Source: an uncultured Clostridia bacterium
Lineage (GTDB): Bacteria; Bacillota; Clostridia; Oscillospirales; Acutalibacteraceae
Reading direction: 5' to 3'
NCBI GenBank assembly: GCA_947598155.1
Contig: CANQFC010000004.1
Coordinates: 62,001-126,000 of the forward strand
Length of the DNA: 64,000 nucleotides
Shown here piece after piece: positions 35,382 to 44,103 of this stretch. The position numbers and the translations under genes were made by a program. The notes below the pieces were generated by a model, which did no database searches, had not been told where the DNA came from, and worked only from the letters and a program-made list of their open reading frames with translations. Positions within the stretch are counted from its first letter, which is position 1. Each line of letters starts with the position of its first letter.

Positions 35382-36746
35382 ATGGTAATCAATTTAAAAT
35401 ATGCAAAACGGATGCAAACTGTTAAAGGATTCGGCACGTCAAGCTGTTGGTGGAGCCAATACTGCAAAGGGCAGGCGGCGGAAGATATAGCCGAGCTTTT
35501 ATACGGCAAAACAGGTCTTAACCTTAACATCTACCGCTACAATGTCGGCGGCGGCACCGACGAGCAAAACTGCCGCGTCACAAACCCTTGGCGAAAAACC
35601 GAAAGTATGTATGTATTTGATAAGGCGGCCGCGGAAGGCCATTACGATTTCTCGCTTGATAAAACCGCCGTGGACTTTATGAAACTCTGTCTCTCAAAGG
35701 GCAGTATCGACACGCTTATTTTGTTCGCTAATTCTCCGCACTGGTCGCTCCTTTCAACCGGGCAAACGTCCGGAAGTCTGCTTTGCCACACCTGCAATAT
35801 TCCAAAAATGAATTACAAAAAATTTGCCGATATATTTTTAAATATTACAGAGCATTTTTTAAACGACGGGCTGCCCGTTAATTACATAAGCCCCATCAAC
35901 GAACCGCAGTGGAAATGGGGAGGCCCCGACGTTTGGCAGGAAGGCTGTCATTACGAAACCGAGGAGTTAACCGAGGTTTATCACATTTTCGCGGAAGAAA
36001 TAATCAGAAGAAAACTTCCCGTAAAGCTGTGCGCCCCGGAAACCGGTGAAATGTTCGGAAAAACCGAGGAATATTTAAAGGCTCTGCTCGCAGATGAAAA
36101 AATTATGAGCGTTACGGATATTTTCGCGTATCACTCATATCACAGCGACGACAGCGCCGAAACAAGGGCCGAATTTAAAAGCAAAATCTCGTCAAAATAC
36201 CGAAATTTTCGATTTGATATGTCCGAATGGTGCGAACTGCCCAACAAAAGCCATACCAAAAATTTTAAAGGGGCGCTCATAACGGCGAGGATAATCGGTC
36301 AGGACTTGATATTCGGCGGGGCAGAGAGCTGGACCGCCTGGGTCGCGGTCAATCAAACGAGCGTCAAAGAGGACGGTTTTGACTACGCCGACGGAATGCT
36401 AAGCGCTAACGATGATTTTTCAAAATGGTACATCGCCGAGCGATATTACGCTATGGCGCATTTCGCTAAGTTTATTCCCGCAGGCTCGGTTTGCCTTGAC
36501 ACGGGCTTTTTCCCAGAAGAGAGCAACGATTTCAACGTATTTTCATTTCTCTCTCCTGAAAGCCAAACCGTCACGGTAATTGTAAATGAGTCAGAAGACA
36601 GGTCGGTAAGTCTTGACGGCAATTTCAGCAAAATGAAAATTGTCGTTTCAACTCAGGAAGAAAAGCTCAAAGAGACTTCACTCCCCTATTCAGGTGAAGA
36701 AATCGTATGCCCGAAAAACTCAATCGTCACAATTATTTGCGAATGA
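35382..36746 (+). CDS. Glycoside hydrolase family 30 enzyme (intracellular)
   Basis: 454-aa TIM-barrel glycosidase. TVKGFGTSSCWWSQY is the GH30 N-terminus; the acid/base Glu is in YISPINEPQWKWGG and the nucleophile Glu in RFDMSEWCELPN, both at the expected barrel strands, and a small beta domain ends the protein. There is no signal peptide, so it should act inside the cell on an imported oligosaccharide or glycoside (beta-1,6-galactan, glucosyl or xylosyl substrates are all possible). The ORF track uses GTG 35373; the ATG at 35382 follows GCGGTGAT and is preferred. It is transcribed alone. Confidence 0.88.
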   Translation: MVINLKYAKRMQTVKGFGTSSCWWSQYCKGQAAEDIAELLYGKTGLNLNIYRYNVGGGTDEQNCRVTNPWRKTESMYVFDKAAAEGHYDFSLDKTAVDFMKLCLSKGSIDTLILFANSPHWSLLSTGQTSGSLLCHTCNIPKMNYKKFADIFLNITEHFLNDGLPVNYISPINEPQWKWGGPDVWQEGCHYETEELTEVYHIFAEEIIRRKLPVKLCAPETGEMFGKTEEYLKALLADEKIMSVTDIFAYHSYHSDDSAETRAEFKSKISSKYRNFRFDMSEWCELPNKSHTKNFKGALITARIIGQDLIFGGAESWTAWVAVNQTSVKEDGFDYADGMLSANDDFSKWYIAERYYAMAHFAKFIPAGSVCLDTGFFPEESNDFNVFSFLSPESQTVTVIVNESEDRSVSLDGNFSKMKIVVSTQEEKLKETSLPYSGEEIVCPKNSIVTIICE

Positions 36747-36780
36747 AAAGGCAAACGGCTCCGTTTGAAATCATCATATA

Positions 36781-36850
36781 TTCAATAAGGTGATTGCCCC
36801 GTCATCAATGGGGCAAGGCGCGGCAACAGCCCGGTAAATCCGCTAATATT
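36781..36850 (+). repeat. Diverged copy of the intergenic structured repeat
   Basis: Begins TTCAATAAGGTGATTGCCCCGTCAT and continues GGGGCAAGGCGCGGC, matching the 5' part of the repeat family best seen at 50.2-50.6 kb. The 3' part is changed or lost. Confidence 0.55.
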
Positions 36851-36851
36851 C

Positions 36852-36885
36852 CGCCCCGCTGATTTAATATCAGCGGGGCGTTTTT
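36852..36885 (+). terminator. Terminator of the GH30 gene
   Basis: CGCCCCGCTGAT pairs with ATCAGCGGGGCG around TTAAT, then TTTTTC. Confidence 0.85.
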
Positions 36886-36892
36886 CTGTGAG

Positions 36893-37237
36893 TTATACTA
36901 AGCCGAAGCTTACATACAGCGCTCTGTTTACTTTTGACATATCTGTTTGAGACAGGTTTCCCATACGCTCACGAAGCCTTTGTTTGTCGAGCGTTCTGAC
37001 TTGTTCAAGCAACACGACCGAATCCTTTGAAAGGCCGCATCCGTCGCCGTTCACGTTTATATGCGTCGGCAGGCGGGATTTGTCCTGCTGGCTCGTTATC
37101 GCCGCCGCTATGACAGTTGGACTGTATTTATTGCCCACATCGTTCTGAACTATCAGTACAGGTCTTACTCCGCCCTGCTCGCTTCCCACAACAGGACTTA
37201 AATCAGCGTAATAAATGTCCCCTCTTTTAACATTCAT
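36893..37237 (-). CDS. mazF: MazF/EndoA-type mRNA interferase
   Basis: 114-aa endoribonuclease toxin; [42 protein letters not shown] and [13 protein letters not shown] are near-identical in type to Bacillus NdoA. Start moved to ATG 37237 from the GTG in the track. No antitoxin (mazE/ndoAI) frame is seen in the 140 nt upstream. The upstream order nnr - lipoprotein - mazF resembles the Bacillus acpS - ydcC - alr - ndoAI - ndoA neighbourhood with alr and the antitoxin removed. Either the antitoxin is elsewhere or another protein fills the role. Confidence 0.93.
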   Translation of the reverse strand: MNVKRGDIYYADLSPVVGSEQGGVRPVLIVQNDVGNKYSPTVIAAAITSQQDKSRLPTHINVNGDGCGLSKDSVVLLEQVRTLDKQRLRERMGNLSQTDMSKVNRALYVSFGLV

Positions 37238-37379
37238 CAATATCACTCTTCCGTAAAGGCGATTTAATTCGCCCGATTTTCTTATTACTATTTTTGCCGT
37301 TTTATTCCGTATTTAAACATAGGCGGCAAAATTTAGGGGAGCAATACATAATATTCAGTTTTGAGGGTGAAAGTCCCTG

Positions 37380-37874
37380 TCAGTTGTAAGAAAAACTTTT
37401 AAAAATAAATTCCTGCGAACCTACAATCAGTTTTTTAAAATTTTTGTCTGCGTCCGTATAAAGCCTGCAAGGTATATTATCAACATAATAAGCATATTCA
37501 AACAGTCCGTCATCAGTTTTTACGGGATAGGCTCCGCTGACGGCGTTTATGCAGTCGGATATTGCCCTGCACACCATTAACGGCGGAAGCTTGTCGGTTT
37601 GGAGCGTGAGCGTTAGTTTTTCTCCCGACAGAGTAAATTCGCCGTCTTTTCCGCTGACCGTCAAATTTTTAAGGAGTTTAGGAGAGTCGAAAACGAATTT
37701 ATATCCGTTAGCAAAATCAAAATTAACGCTTGACGAAATTTCAATTCCGTTTAAATCGGTCGTTATTACAGCATTAAAGCCGCTTAAAGTAAGCGGCTCT
37801 GTTTTTACGTCATTTTTCTTTGCACATCCTGCCAAAAGCATAAAGCATAAACAAATGCAAAGCAGTTTTTTCAT
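37380..37874 (-). CDS. Unknown lipoprotein between nnr and mazF
   Basis: 164 aa. Lipoprotein signal MKKLLCICLCFMLLAGCAKK with lipobox LAGC at residue 17. The remainder reads as beta-rich (VITTDLNGIEISSSVNFDF, GEFTLSGEKLTLTL), reminiscent of LolA/YdcC-type lipid or lipoprotein carriers, but I cannot assign it. It begins 8 nt before the nnr stop region and so is probably in its operon. Confidence 0.75.
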   Translation of the reverse strand: MKKLLCICLCFMLLAGCAKKNDVKTEPLTLSGFNAVITTDLNGIEISSSVNFDFANGYKFVFDSPKLLKNLTVSGKDGEFTLSGEKLTLTLQTDKLPPLMVCRAISDCINAVSGAYPVKTDDGLFEYAYYVDNIPCRLYTDADKNFKKLIVGSQEFIFKSFSYN

Positions 37875-37881
37875 AATAACC

Positions 37882-39417
37882 TCATTCGTATTTTTTTAAA
37901 GTGAGAGGTATTTGCGCAAGAAGCTTAGACGGAGTATTTCCCCTCAGCGAATACTCTTCCGATACAGTATCACCTGCCTCACCGTGAATGTACACGCCCG
38001 CGACCGACGCTTTAAAAGGTGAAAGGCCCTGAGCGCAAAAAGAGGCGATAAGCCCCGCAAGGACATCTCCGCTGCCTCCCGAAGCCAAACCAGGATTTCC
38101 GGTAGTATTTATATAAATACTGTCGCCGCCCGTTTCACATACTAAAGTTGAAGCGCCTTTAAGCACCAAAACGGATTTATGGGCGGACGTGAATTCTTTG
38201 ACTACCCCGCCCCTGTTGGACTGAATCTCGCCGACGCTGCGCTTTGCGAGGCGCGCCATTTCACCCGGGTGCGGAGTTAAAATCACGGGAGATTTTGCTC
38301 TGTCTATTATATCTATATTATCTTTTATGGCATTTATTCCGTCGGCGTCAAGAATTATGGGAACGTCGGAATTTTCAATTACAAACCGCGCGATTTCCTC
38401 GGTGTCGCCGTCAACGCCCATTCCGCATCCGAGCACAACGGCGGAGCAGGTTTTCAGCTCCTTTGCTATTCTCGGAAGCGCCTTGCGTGAAATTCTGCCG
38501 CTTTCATTGCTCGGGAGGGGAATAAGCACCTGTTCAACGGTTTTTGACGCCAGCGCGGGATATGCCGCGTCGGGGAACGCCGCTTTTACTATCCCGGCGC
38601 CGCTGTTGACCGCCGCTGAAGTCGCCATAAATGACGCTCCCGGCATTTCATAACTGCCGCCGATAAACAGAACCGTACCGTAATCGCCCTTATGGCTGTC
38701 AAACCTATGTTTCGGAAAGAAATTTTTTATATCATCGCTTTTAAAGGCGATAAGCGGCGACGCAACTTTTTTGAAACATTCTTCGGGTATCCCTATATGA
38801 GCCAAGACCACCTGTCCGCAATCTGTGCAGGCAGGCTTTAATACGTGAACGGGCTTTAAGCACGTTACGGCAACGGTTATATCGGCTTTGACGTGAGCGC
38901 CGGGCGTTTCGCCGCTGTCGCTGTAAAGCCCCGAAGGCACGTCTACGCTCACAACCGCCGCAGATGAAGAATTTATCCTTTCAAATACGTCTGCGCTTGT
39001 TTCATCGGGAACGCCCTTAAATCCAATTCCGAAAACGCAGTCAACGATTATCTGCGCGTTACCGAAATAATCGTTCCGCGAATTTTGAGCGTCAAAATAT
39101 ACTATTGTCACTCCCGACGCGCGAATCCTCGCGAGCATTTCAGAGGATTCCTCATCTTTTGGTAGACCTGCCGTCATCATAACGGTTACATTATATCCGT
39201 TTTCAAGCAGTTTTCGGGCTATGACAAATCCGTCGCCGCCGTTTTTGCCTTTTCCGCAGACTATAAGGACGTTTCGCCTGTTAGTGCTGTCAAATGTTTT
39301 TCGGATAATCCTTGCGCAGTAAGAGCCTGCGTTTTCCATAAGCTGTAAATATGTCATACTGCTCTCATCTGCCGCTTGCTCAACAAGGCGGATGTCCTCA
39401 GCGGTCAATACTAACAT
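37882..39417 (-). CDS. nnr: Bifunctional NAD(P)H-hydrate epimerase / ADP-dependent dehydratase
   Basis: 511 aa, repairs hydrated NADH and NADPH. The N-terminal epimerase half (YjeF_N, about 1-210) shows VCGKGKNGGDGFVIARKL and FGIGFKG; the C-terminal ribokinase-like half (about 225-510) shows GTVLFIGGS, VILTPHPGEMARL and the catalytic GNPGLASGGSGDVLAG. The ORF track adds 11 codons; ATG 39417 follows CGGGAAGTGA and starts with the family-typical MLVLTAEDIRLVEQ. A lipoprotein and mazF follow. Confidence 0.95.
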   Translation of the reverse strand: MLVLTAEDIRLVEQAADESSMTYLQLMENAGSYCARIIRKTFDSTNRRNVLIVCGKGKNGGDGFVIARKLLENGYNVTVMMTAGLPKDEESSEMLARIRASGVTIVYFDAQNSRNDYFGNAQIIVDCVFGIGFKGVPDETSADVFERINSSSAAVVSVDVPSGLYSDSGETPGAHVKADITVAVTCLKPVHVLKPACTDCGQVVLAHIGIPEECFKKVASPLIAFKSDDIKNFFPKHRFDSHKGDYGTVLFIGGSYEMPGASFMATSAAVNSGAGIVKAAFPDAAYPALASKTVEQVLIPLPSNESGRISRKALPRIAKELKTCSAVVLGCGMGVDGDTEEIARFVIENSDVPIILDADGINAIKDNIDIIDRAKSPVILTPHPGEMARLAKRSVGEIQSNRGGVVKEFTSAHKSVLVLKGASTLVCETGGDSIYINTTGNPGLASGGSGDVLAGLIASFCAQGLSPFKASVAGVYIHGEAGDTVSEEYSLRGNTPSKLLAQIPLTLKKYE

Positions 39418-39496
39418 AAAATCACTTCCCGAAAATAAATGTTGTTTCAATAAGAACTTGCTTTATTATTATACCATATTTTATGAAAAAGAGCAA

Positions 39497-39523
39497 TAAA
39501 AAAGGACTGCGCCGCAGTCCTTA
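39497..39523 (-). terminator. Terminator of the 3D/G5 protein gene
   Basis: AAGGACTGCG/CGCAGTCCTT inverted repeat followed by TTTTTTATT on the minus strand. Confidence 0.8.
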
Positions 39524-39541
39524 ATTTAAACTGTAATTTAA

Positions 39542-40792
39542 TCAGCCTAAAACGTAAATTGTAACGTTTCTCGCGCCCCAGGCATAGCACTGGCTTTTTG
39601 AATTCATATAAAGGTCAACGACAAATCTGCCCTCTTTGGCAAATCCGCCCGTATCGGCCGCAATAGCGTATCCGTAAACCACACCGTCATCGGAAACAAT
39701 ATACATTTCCGTGCCGTAGGGTATTTGCTCCGGGTTAACCGCGATATAACCGGGCTTTACCTTTTTGCCTGTCGACGTTGTACCGCCGGGAACACAGTAA
39801 GCCGCCGCCTTGCCCGTAATTTTGTATTTATAGTTTGCGGGAACCCCGTTTGAACCTATGGAGTACTTTGACGGCATTTTAAGCTCTGAAATCGCCGAAG
39901 AATTTTTGATAACTCCTTTGTTTCCGCCCGAGTATAAACCGATAGTCTTTATCTGCGGAATGGGGGCAAGAATTTCCTCGGAGCGCTCAACAGTCGTCTC
40001 AACAACCTCTCCGTTTACGGTTTTTTCTTTATAAAAAACGTTCTTTTGACCGTTAACGCCCTTTTGAGTAATCTTTGACGTGCCCTTGGACATTGTAGAT
40101 GAATACTCCGTTTTTTGGGTAAACGGAATCGTTTCGCTTTTGCTGTAAGAATTGTATTCAACTCTTAAAACGTTTACAGTGAGGTTTTCGGAAAGGGGCG
40201 TATCCTGAGAAGGCTCAACCTCGTCGTTCTCGCCGAGAGTGATTCCAAGCTCTTTAAGCAGTTCGCCGACATTTGCCGAAATTGAGGAGACCTTAACGCT
40301 TTCGCCGTCTGCATTAACGGTTACATTGTAAGGCGCCGTCAATACAATTTCCATACCGTCAAAGCAAATCGCAGTAGGACTTACGTTCAATACGGCTCCA
40401 TCACCTATCTCAATTTTCTGTGAATCAATAAACTCGCTTACCCTGCCCGCGAAAACAAATTCGCTTGTTTTTCCGTCTGCGTCTGTAAACTTGATTTTTG
40501 ATTCCCGGCAAACAATAATTTTGCTCTGGGAACCGGGCACAAAATCATCCAAAATCAATTTGTCATTTTCTGAAATTTCAATTTTTGCTTCGGCAAGAAT
40601 TGCATTCGCATCATTTTTAGACGTTTCAACTCTTGAAACCTGCGGGCCGTCGTATATGTCAACAGTGTACGGACCGTCAGCGGCAGCGAATGAAGTACCT
40701 ACGCCGGCTATAACAAGAGTCATAACAAGCGCAATGCAGCGGATAAGTAATCCGTTGGCAGTCTTCGCATACCCCTTGAAATTTGTAATCAT
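39542..40792 (-). CDS. Cell-wall protein with DUF348, G5 and 3D domains (YabE/Rpf-like)
   Basis: 416 aa, exported: one N-terminal hydrophobic segment (LLIRCIALVMTLVIAGVGTSFA). DUF348-like repeats cover about residues 45-200 (VETSKNDANAILAEAKIEI, ISANVGELLKELGITL), a G5 domain about 210-270 (SETIPFTQKTEYSSTM) and the C-terminal 3D domain has IPYGTEMYIVSDDG, AADTGGFA and VVDLYM with its three Asp. The family cuts or remodels peptidoglycan during outgrowth. RBS AAAGGAGCAAACTG precedes the ATG. Its 200-nt leader is structured but matches no riboswitch I know. Confidence 0.9.
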   Translation of the reverse strand: MITNFKGYAKTANGLLIRCIALVMTLVIAGVGTSFAAADGPYTVDIYDGPQVSRVETSKNDANAILAEAKIEISENDKLILDDFVPGSQSKIIVCRESKIKFTDADGKTSEFVFAGRVSEFIDSQKIEIGDGAVLNVSPTAICFDGMEIVLTAPYNVTVNADGESVKVSSISANVGELLKELGITLGENDEVEPSQDTPLSENLTVNVLRVEYNSYSKSETIPFTQKTEYSSTMSKGTSKITQKGVNGQKNVFYKEKTVNGEVVETTVERSEEILAPIPQIKTIGLYSGGNKGVIKNSSAISELKMPSKYSIGSNGVPANYKYKITGKAAAYCVPGGTTSTGKKVKPGYIAVNPEQIPYGTEMYIVSDDGVVYGYAIAADTGGFAKEGRFVVDLYMNSKSQCYAWGARNVTIYVLG

Positions 40793-41221
40793 CAGTTTGC
40801 TCCTTTAATAAGCCGCGCCAAACATAAGACTTTGCAAATGCGCTATCCGCCTTACCGCCTTTGAAAAGGGGTTTAACGAATTGCCTAAGGCCCGACCGTT
40901 ATTCTCGCTAATTGATTTTATTTAAAGTCATTTGGCATACGGCAAAAATCCGTTTCTTCCAACGACTTTGTGTATTATATTCATAACTCAACGAAAAGTC
41001 AAATTTTTCGACAAACACTTTTTGTGCAATTTACATAATACTCATCGTCAATTTTTGACTAAATGGCAGTTGAATCGTTTTTTATAAGCAATTTTTTGCG
41101 GTTATTTTTTCAAAAATTGTAACTTTTTTTGTGAGTTTTTTAAAAAAGTTGCAAAATATTACAAAACGGTTACAAAATTGGTTACGAATTGATACTTTTA
41201 AGCTCGTTTTTTTAGATATTT
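40793..41221. other. Gene-free leader region upstream of the 3D/G5 gene
   Basis: The first 140 nt (minus strand) hold several short inverted repeats around AAACCCCTTTTCAAAGG and may be a structured 5' leader; I do not find the conserved blocks of the c-di-AMP (ydaO) riboswitch often seen before such genes. The rest is A/T-rich with no gene. Confidence 0.4.
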
Positions 41222-41357
41222 CACAAGAGGCTTGCCCAGTCAAGTGGCGCGGCAAGACGCGGTGTAAACCGCGCTGAGGAATCAGAGGGAGACCAAATCC
41301 CCGCTGATTCCGAAAACGGAGCCCGCCGCCTGAGGCGGGGTATGTCTCTTGCCTAAG
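41222..41357 (+). repeat. Structured intergenic repeat, copy B1
   Basis: Full-length copy lacking the first few bases. Outer stem GGCAAG/CTTGCC, hairpins CGCGGT-GTAA-ACCGCG, GGAATCAG/CTGATTCC and CCCGCC/GGCGGG. Direct repeat of B2. Confidence 0.8.
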
Positions 41358-41498
41358 TTCAATAAGGGGCTTGCCCCCGTCATTAAACGTGGCAAGACGC
41401 GGTGTAAACCGCGCTGAGGAATCGGGGAGGATACAAAATCCCCACTGATTCCGAAAACGGAGCCCGCCGCCTGAGGCGGGGTATGTCTCTTGCCTAAG
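41358..41498 (+). repeat. Structured intergenic repeat, copy B2
   Basis: Begins TTCAATAAGGGGCTTGCCCC and ends CTTGCCTAAG. Same four stems as B1, with changes in the third hairpin (GGAATCGGGGA versus GGAATCAGAGGGA). Confidence 0.82.
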
Positions 41499-41594
41499 TT
41501 ATATGATAATTTTTCAAAAAATATTCATCTTTTTCTATACAATAATAATATAGGCAAAAAAATAAAACGTTATGCCGTTTTTTATAAAATCACA

Positions 41595-41620
41595 TAAAAA
41601 AGCCCCCGAACGGGAGCTTT
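41595..41620 (-). terminator. Terminator of rplM-rpsI
   Basis: On the minus strand AAGCTCCCG/CGGGGGCTT then TTTTTTATG, 14 nt after the rpsI stop. Confidence 0.82.
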
Positions 41621-41633
41621 TTGAAAAAATAAA

Positions 41634-42032
41634 TTATCTCTTTGAGAACTGCGGTGCGCGGCGTGCGCCTTTGAGACCGTACTTCTTTCTTTCCTTCATT
41701 CTCGGGTCTCTTGTCAGGAAACCTGCTTTTTTGAGCTCCGCGCGAAGATTTTCATCATACTGGAGAAGAGCTCTTGAAAGTCCGTGGCGAATCGCGCCTG
41801 CCTGACCTGTTACTCCGCCGCCGTTTACGCGGCAAACTATGTCAAATTTATCTGTTGTGCCTGTCAATGTGAGAGGCTGACGAACGATAAGCTTGAGCGT
41901 TTCCAGGCCGAAATAATCGTCAATATCTCTGTCGTTGATTGTGATTTTACCTGTACCTGCGTAAACGCGCACGCGGGCTACGGATTTTTTTCTTCTGCCT
42001 GTACCGTAAAAATAAGGATTTGTTTCGTACAT
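41634..42032 (-). CDS. rpsI: 30S ribosomal protein S9
   Basis: 132 aa, normal length. [26 protein letters not shown] and the C-terminal [24 protein letters not shown], whose tail reaches the P-site tRNA, are diagnostic. RBS AGGGAGGCAAATT precedes the ATG. It follows rplM by 19 nt, the universal L13-S9 operon. Confidence 0.99.
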   Translation of the reverse strand: MYETNPYFYGTGRRKKSVARVRVYAGTGKITINDRDIDDYFGLETLKLIVRQPLTLTGTTDKFDIVCRVNGGGVTGQAGAIRHGLSRALLQYDENLRAELKKAGFLTRDPRMKERKKYGLKGARRAPQFSKR

Positions 42033-42051
42033 CTAAATTTGCCTCCCTTTC

Positions 42052-42480
42052 TTAAAATTCCCTAACTTCGGGTTTCTGTGCAGCGTGCTTATGCTCTGCG
42101 CCTGCGTAAACGCGAAGACGCGTAAGAGCTTGACGGCCGATTACGGAATCAGGTATCATACCTTTAACCGCTTTTGTTACTGCAAATTCAGGCTTTGTCT
42201 TCATTATAGTGCTGTATTTGATTTCTTTCATATTTCCGATATAGCCTGTGTGATGATAGTACATTTTCTGATTAAGCTTGTCACCTGTAAGAACAATCTG
42301 TGCCGCGTTGATGATGATTACGTGGTCGCCGCAGTCCGCGTTCGGCGTGAATGTCGGCTTGTGCTTGCCTCTTAAAAGCGTAGCCGCTTCAGCGGCAACC
42401 TTACCAAGCGGCTTGCCCGCAGCGTCAAGCACATACCAATTACGGGTAATATCGCCCTTTTTCGGCATATAAGTTGACAT
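42052..42480 (-). CDS. rplM: 50S ribosomal protein L13
   Basis: 142 aa. Family blocks WYVLDAAGKPLGKVAAEAATLLRGKHK and MIPDSVIGRQALTRLRVYAGAEHKHAAQKPE are clear. The ORF track adds five codons; the ATG at 42480 follows TGGAGGTAAGTTTT. rpsI follows in the same operon. A classical L13 autoregulatory leader was not evident in the short upstream gap. Confidence 0.99.
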   Translation of the reverse strand: MSTYMPKKGDITRNWYVLDAAGKPLGKVAAEAATLLRGKHKPTFTPNADCGDHVIIINAAQIVLTGDKLNQKMYYHHTGYIGNMKEIKYSTIMKTKPEFAVTKAVKGMIPDSVIGRQALTRLRVYAGAEHKHAAQKPEVREF

Positions 42481-42703
42481 AAAACTTACCTCCACTGATA
42501 TTTTTTATCGCCCGAAGATAATATCACATCTTTTTTTACTTGTCAATAATAATTTAATAATTTTTAACAAAACAAATAATTATCTCTTGTTTTCTTTTAT
42601 TTACTTTATTTTTTATATATTTTACTCGCAAACAAATTTTACGTATCCTTGTTTACTTTTTAATTGTAAAGATATAAAATATAGAAAAAACGAAGGTGAA
42701 ATA

Positions 42704-43414
42704 ATGCAAAAGCTGTTAAGTCTTGCCCGCGCGGCCGCAGAAAAATACGATATGATTGAAAACGGCGATAAAATTGCCGTGTGCGTTTCAGGCGGGAAAG
42801 ACAGCGTAGCCCTTTTAAAATGTATGGTTGAATTAAATCGCTTTTACCCAAAAAAGTTTGAACTTTGCGCGATTACAATCGACCCGTGCTTTTTCGGAAA
42901 AGAGGGCGACTATTCCGCAATAGAAACGCTTTGCGTCAATTCAGGCGTTCCATATACCGTTAAGCGTACAGATTTATATAACATAATATTTGAAACGAGG
43001 AAAGAAAAAAATCCGTGCAGTCTGTGCTCGCGAATGCGAAGAGGGCTTATTCACGACACTGCAAAGGAGCTCGGCTGTAACAAAATCGCGCTCGGGCATC
43101 ATATGGACGACGCCGCCGAAACTTTTATAATGAACCTGTTTTCAGGCGGAAGAGCAGAGTGCTTTTCCCCTGTTTCATATCTGTCGAGAAAAGATTTATA
43201 TATGATACGACCGCTGATATTCGCTTACGAATCCGATATTGAAAAAGCGGTCAGAAAAGAAAACCTGCCGATAATTAAAAGCGAATGTCCGGCAGACGAA
43301 AAGACTCACCGAGAAGAAACTAAGGCGCTTTTAAAGGAGCTTGAAAAGAAGTACCCCGCAATCAGGCAGAAAATTATCGGCGCTATGCAGACGGGAAATA
43401 TAAGCGGCTGGTAA
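42704..43414 (+). CDS. PP-loop tRNA thiolation enzyme, TtcA/TtuA-like
   Basis: 236 aa. The ATP pyrophosphatase loop VCVSGGKDSVALLKCM, the CSLCSRMRRGLI Cys pair and the HHMDDAAETFIMNLFSGG block are the marks of TtcA-type enzymes that bind an Fe-S cluster and put sulfur on tRNA (2-thiocytidine at position 32 in the best-known case). The ORF track adds 39 codons; ATG 42704 follows CGAAGGTGAAATA. thrH begins 66 nt later and may be read from the same or its own promoter. Confidence 0.87.
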   Translation: MQKLLSLARAAAEKYDMIENGDKIAVCVSGGKDSVALLKCMVELNRFYPKKFELCAITIDPCFFGKEGDYSAIETLCVNSGVPYTVKRTDLYNIIFETRKEKNPCSLCSRMRRGLIHDTAKELGCNKIALGHHMDDAAETFIMNLFSGGRAECFSPVSYLSRKDLYMIRPLIFAYESDIEKAVRKENLPIIKSECPADEKTHREETKALLKELEKKYPAIRQKIIGAMQTGNISGW

Positions 43415-43480
43415 ATACTTGAAAAATCAAAACGGTTGATATATAATATATTCTAATTTAAATATGAACGGAGAATTACT

Positions 43481-44089
43481 ATGAGCGATATGAATATTGT
43501 ATGCCTTGACTTGGAGGGAGTATTGGTTCCCGAAATATGGATAGCCTTTGCCGAAGAGAGCGGTATTCCCGAGCTTAAAAAAACTACAAGAGACGAACCG
43601 GACTATGACAAGCTGATGAGGTACCGTCTCAGTATCCTTAAAGAGCACGGGTTAGGTCTTAAAGAGGTGCAGGCGACTATCGCAAAAATCGACCCTATGC
43701 CCGGAGCAAAAGAATTTCTTGACGAGCTTCGCTCTCTTACGCAGGTAATTATTATAAGCGATACGTTTACGCAGTTTGCCGGGCCTTTAATGAAAAAGCT
43801 CGGTATGCCGACAATTTTCTGCAATACTCTTGAGGTTGCGGAAAACGGGGAAATTACGGGCTTTAAAATGAGGATAAAGGATTCAAAGCTTACAACCGTT
43901 AAGGCGCTTCAGTCGATTGGATTTGAAACCATCGCAAGCGGCGACAGCTTTAACGACCTTGGTATGATAAAGGCAAGCAAAGCGGGCTTTTTATTCAAAA
44001 GCACCGATAAAATCAAGGCGGATTACCCTGAGCTCCCCGCTTTTGAAACTTATAGCGAGCTTATGGCGGCAATTAAGGCAAGTTTATAA
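43481..44089 (+). CDS. thrH: Phosphoserine phosphatase / homoserine phosphotransferase
   Basis: HAD-family enzyme of 202 aa very like Pseudomonas ThrH: CLDLEGVLVPEIWIAFAEE, TTRDEPDYDKLM, IIISDTFTQFAGPLMKKLG and IASGDSFNDLGMIKA. ThrH removes phosphate from phosphoserine and can pass it to homoserine. It lies 14 nt before metY, so its product or substrate may feed homocysteine synthesis. RBS AACGGAGAATTACT precedes the ATG. Confidence 0.92.
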   Translation: MSDMNIVCLDLEGVLVPEIWIAFAEESGIPELKKTTRDEPDYDKLMRYRLSILKEHGLGLKEVQATIAKIDPMPGAKEFLDELRSLTQVIIISDTFTQFAGPLMKKLGMPTIFCNTLEVAENGEITGFKMRIKDSKLTTVKALQSIGFETIASGDSFNDLGMIKASKAGFLFKSTDKIKADYPELPAFETYSELMAAIKASL

Positions 44090-44103
44090 TTGAGGTGATA
44101 GAT

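Noticed and set aside
40793-40990. c-di-AMP (ydaO) or other known riboswitch before the 3D/G5 gene
   Set aside because: Expected conserved blocks are not present on the coding strand; left as an unassigned leader.
41222-41498. Insertion sequence or transposon remnant
   Set aside because: No transposase frame, no terminal inverted repeats beyond the outer stem, and no target duplication visible; kept as a structured repeat instead.
41572-41805. 77-aa plus-strand ORF over the rpsI terminator
   Set aside because: It reads through the rpsI terminator and antisense to rpsI; no ribosome site.
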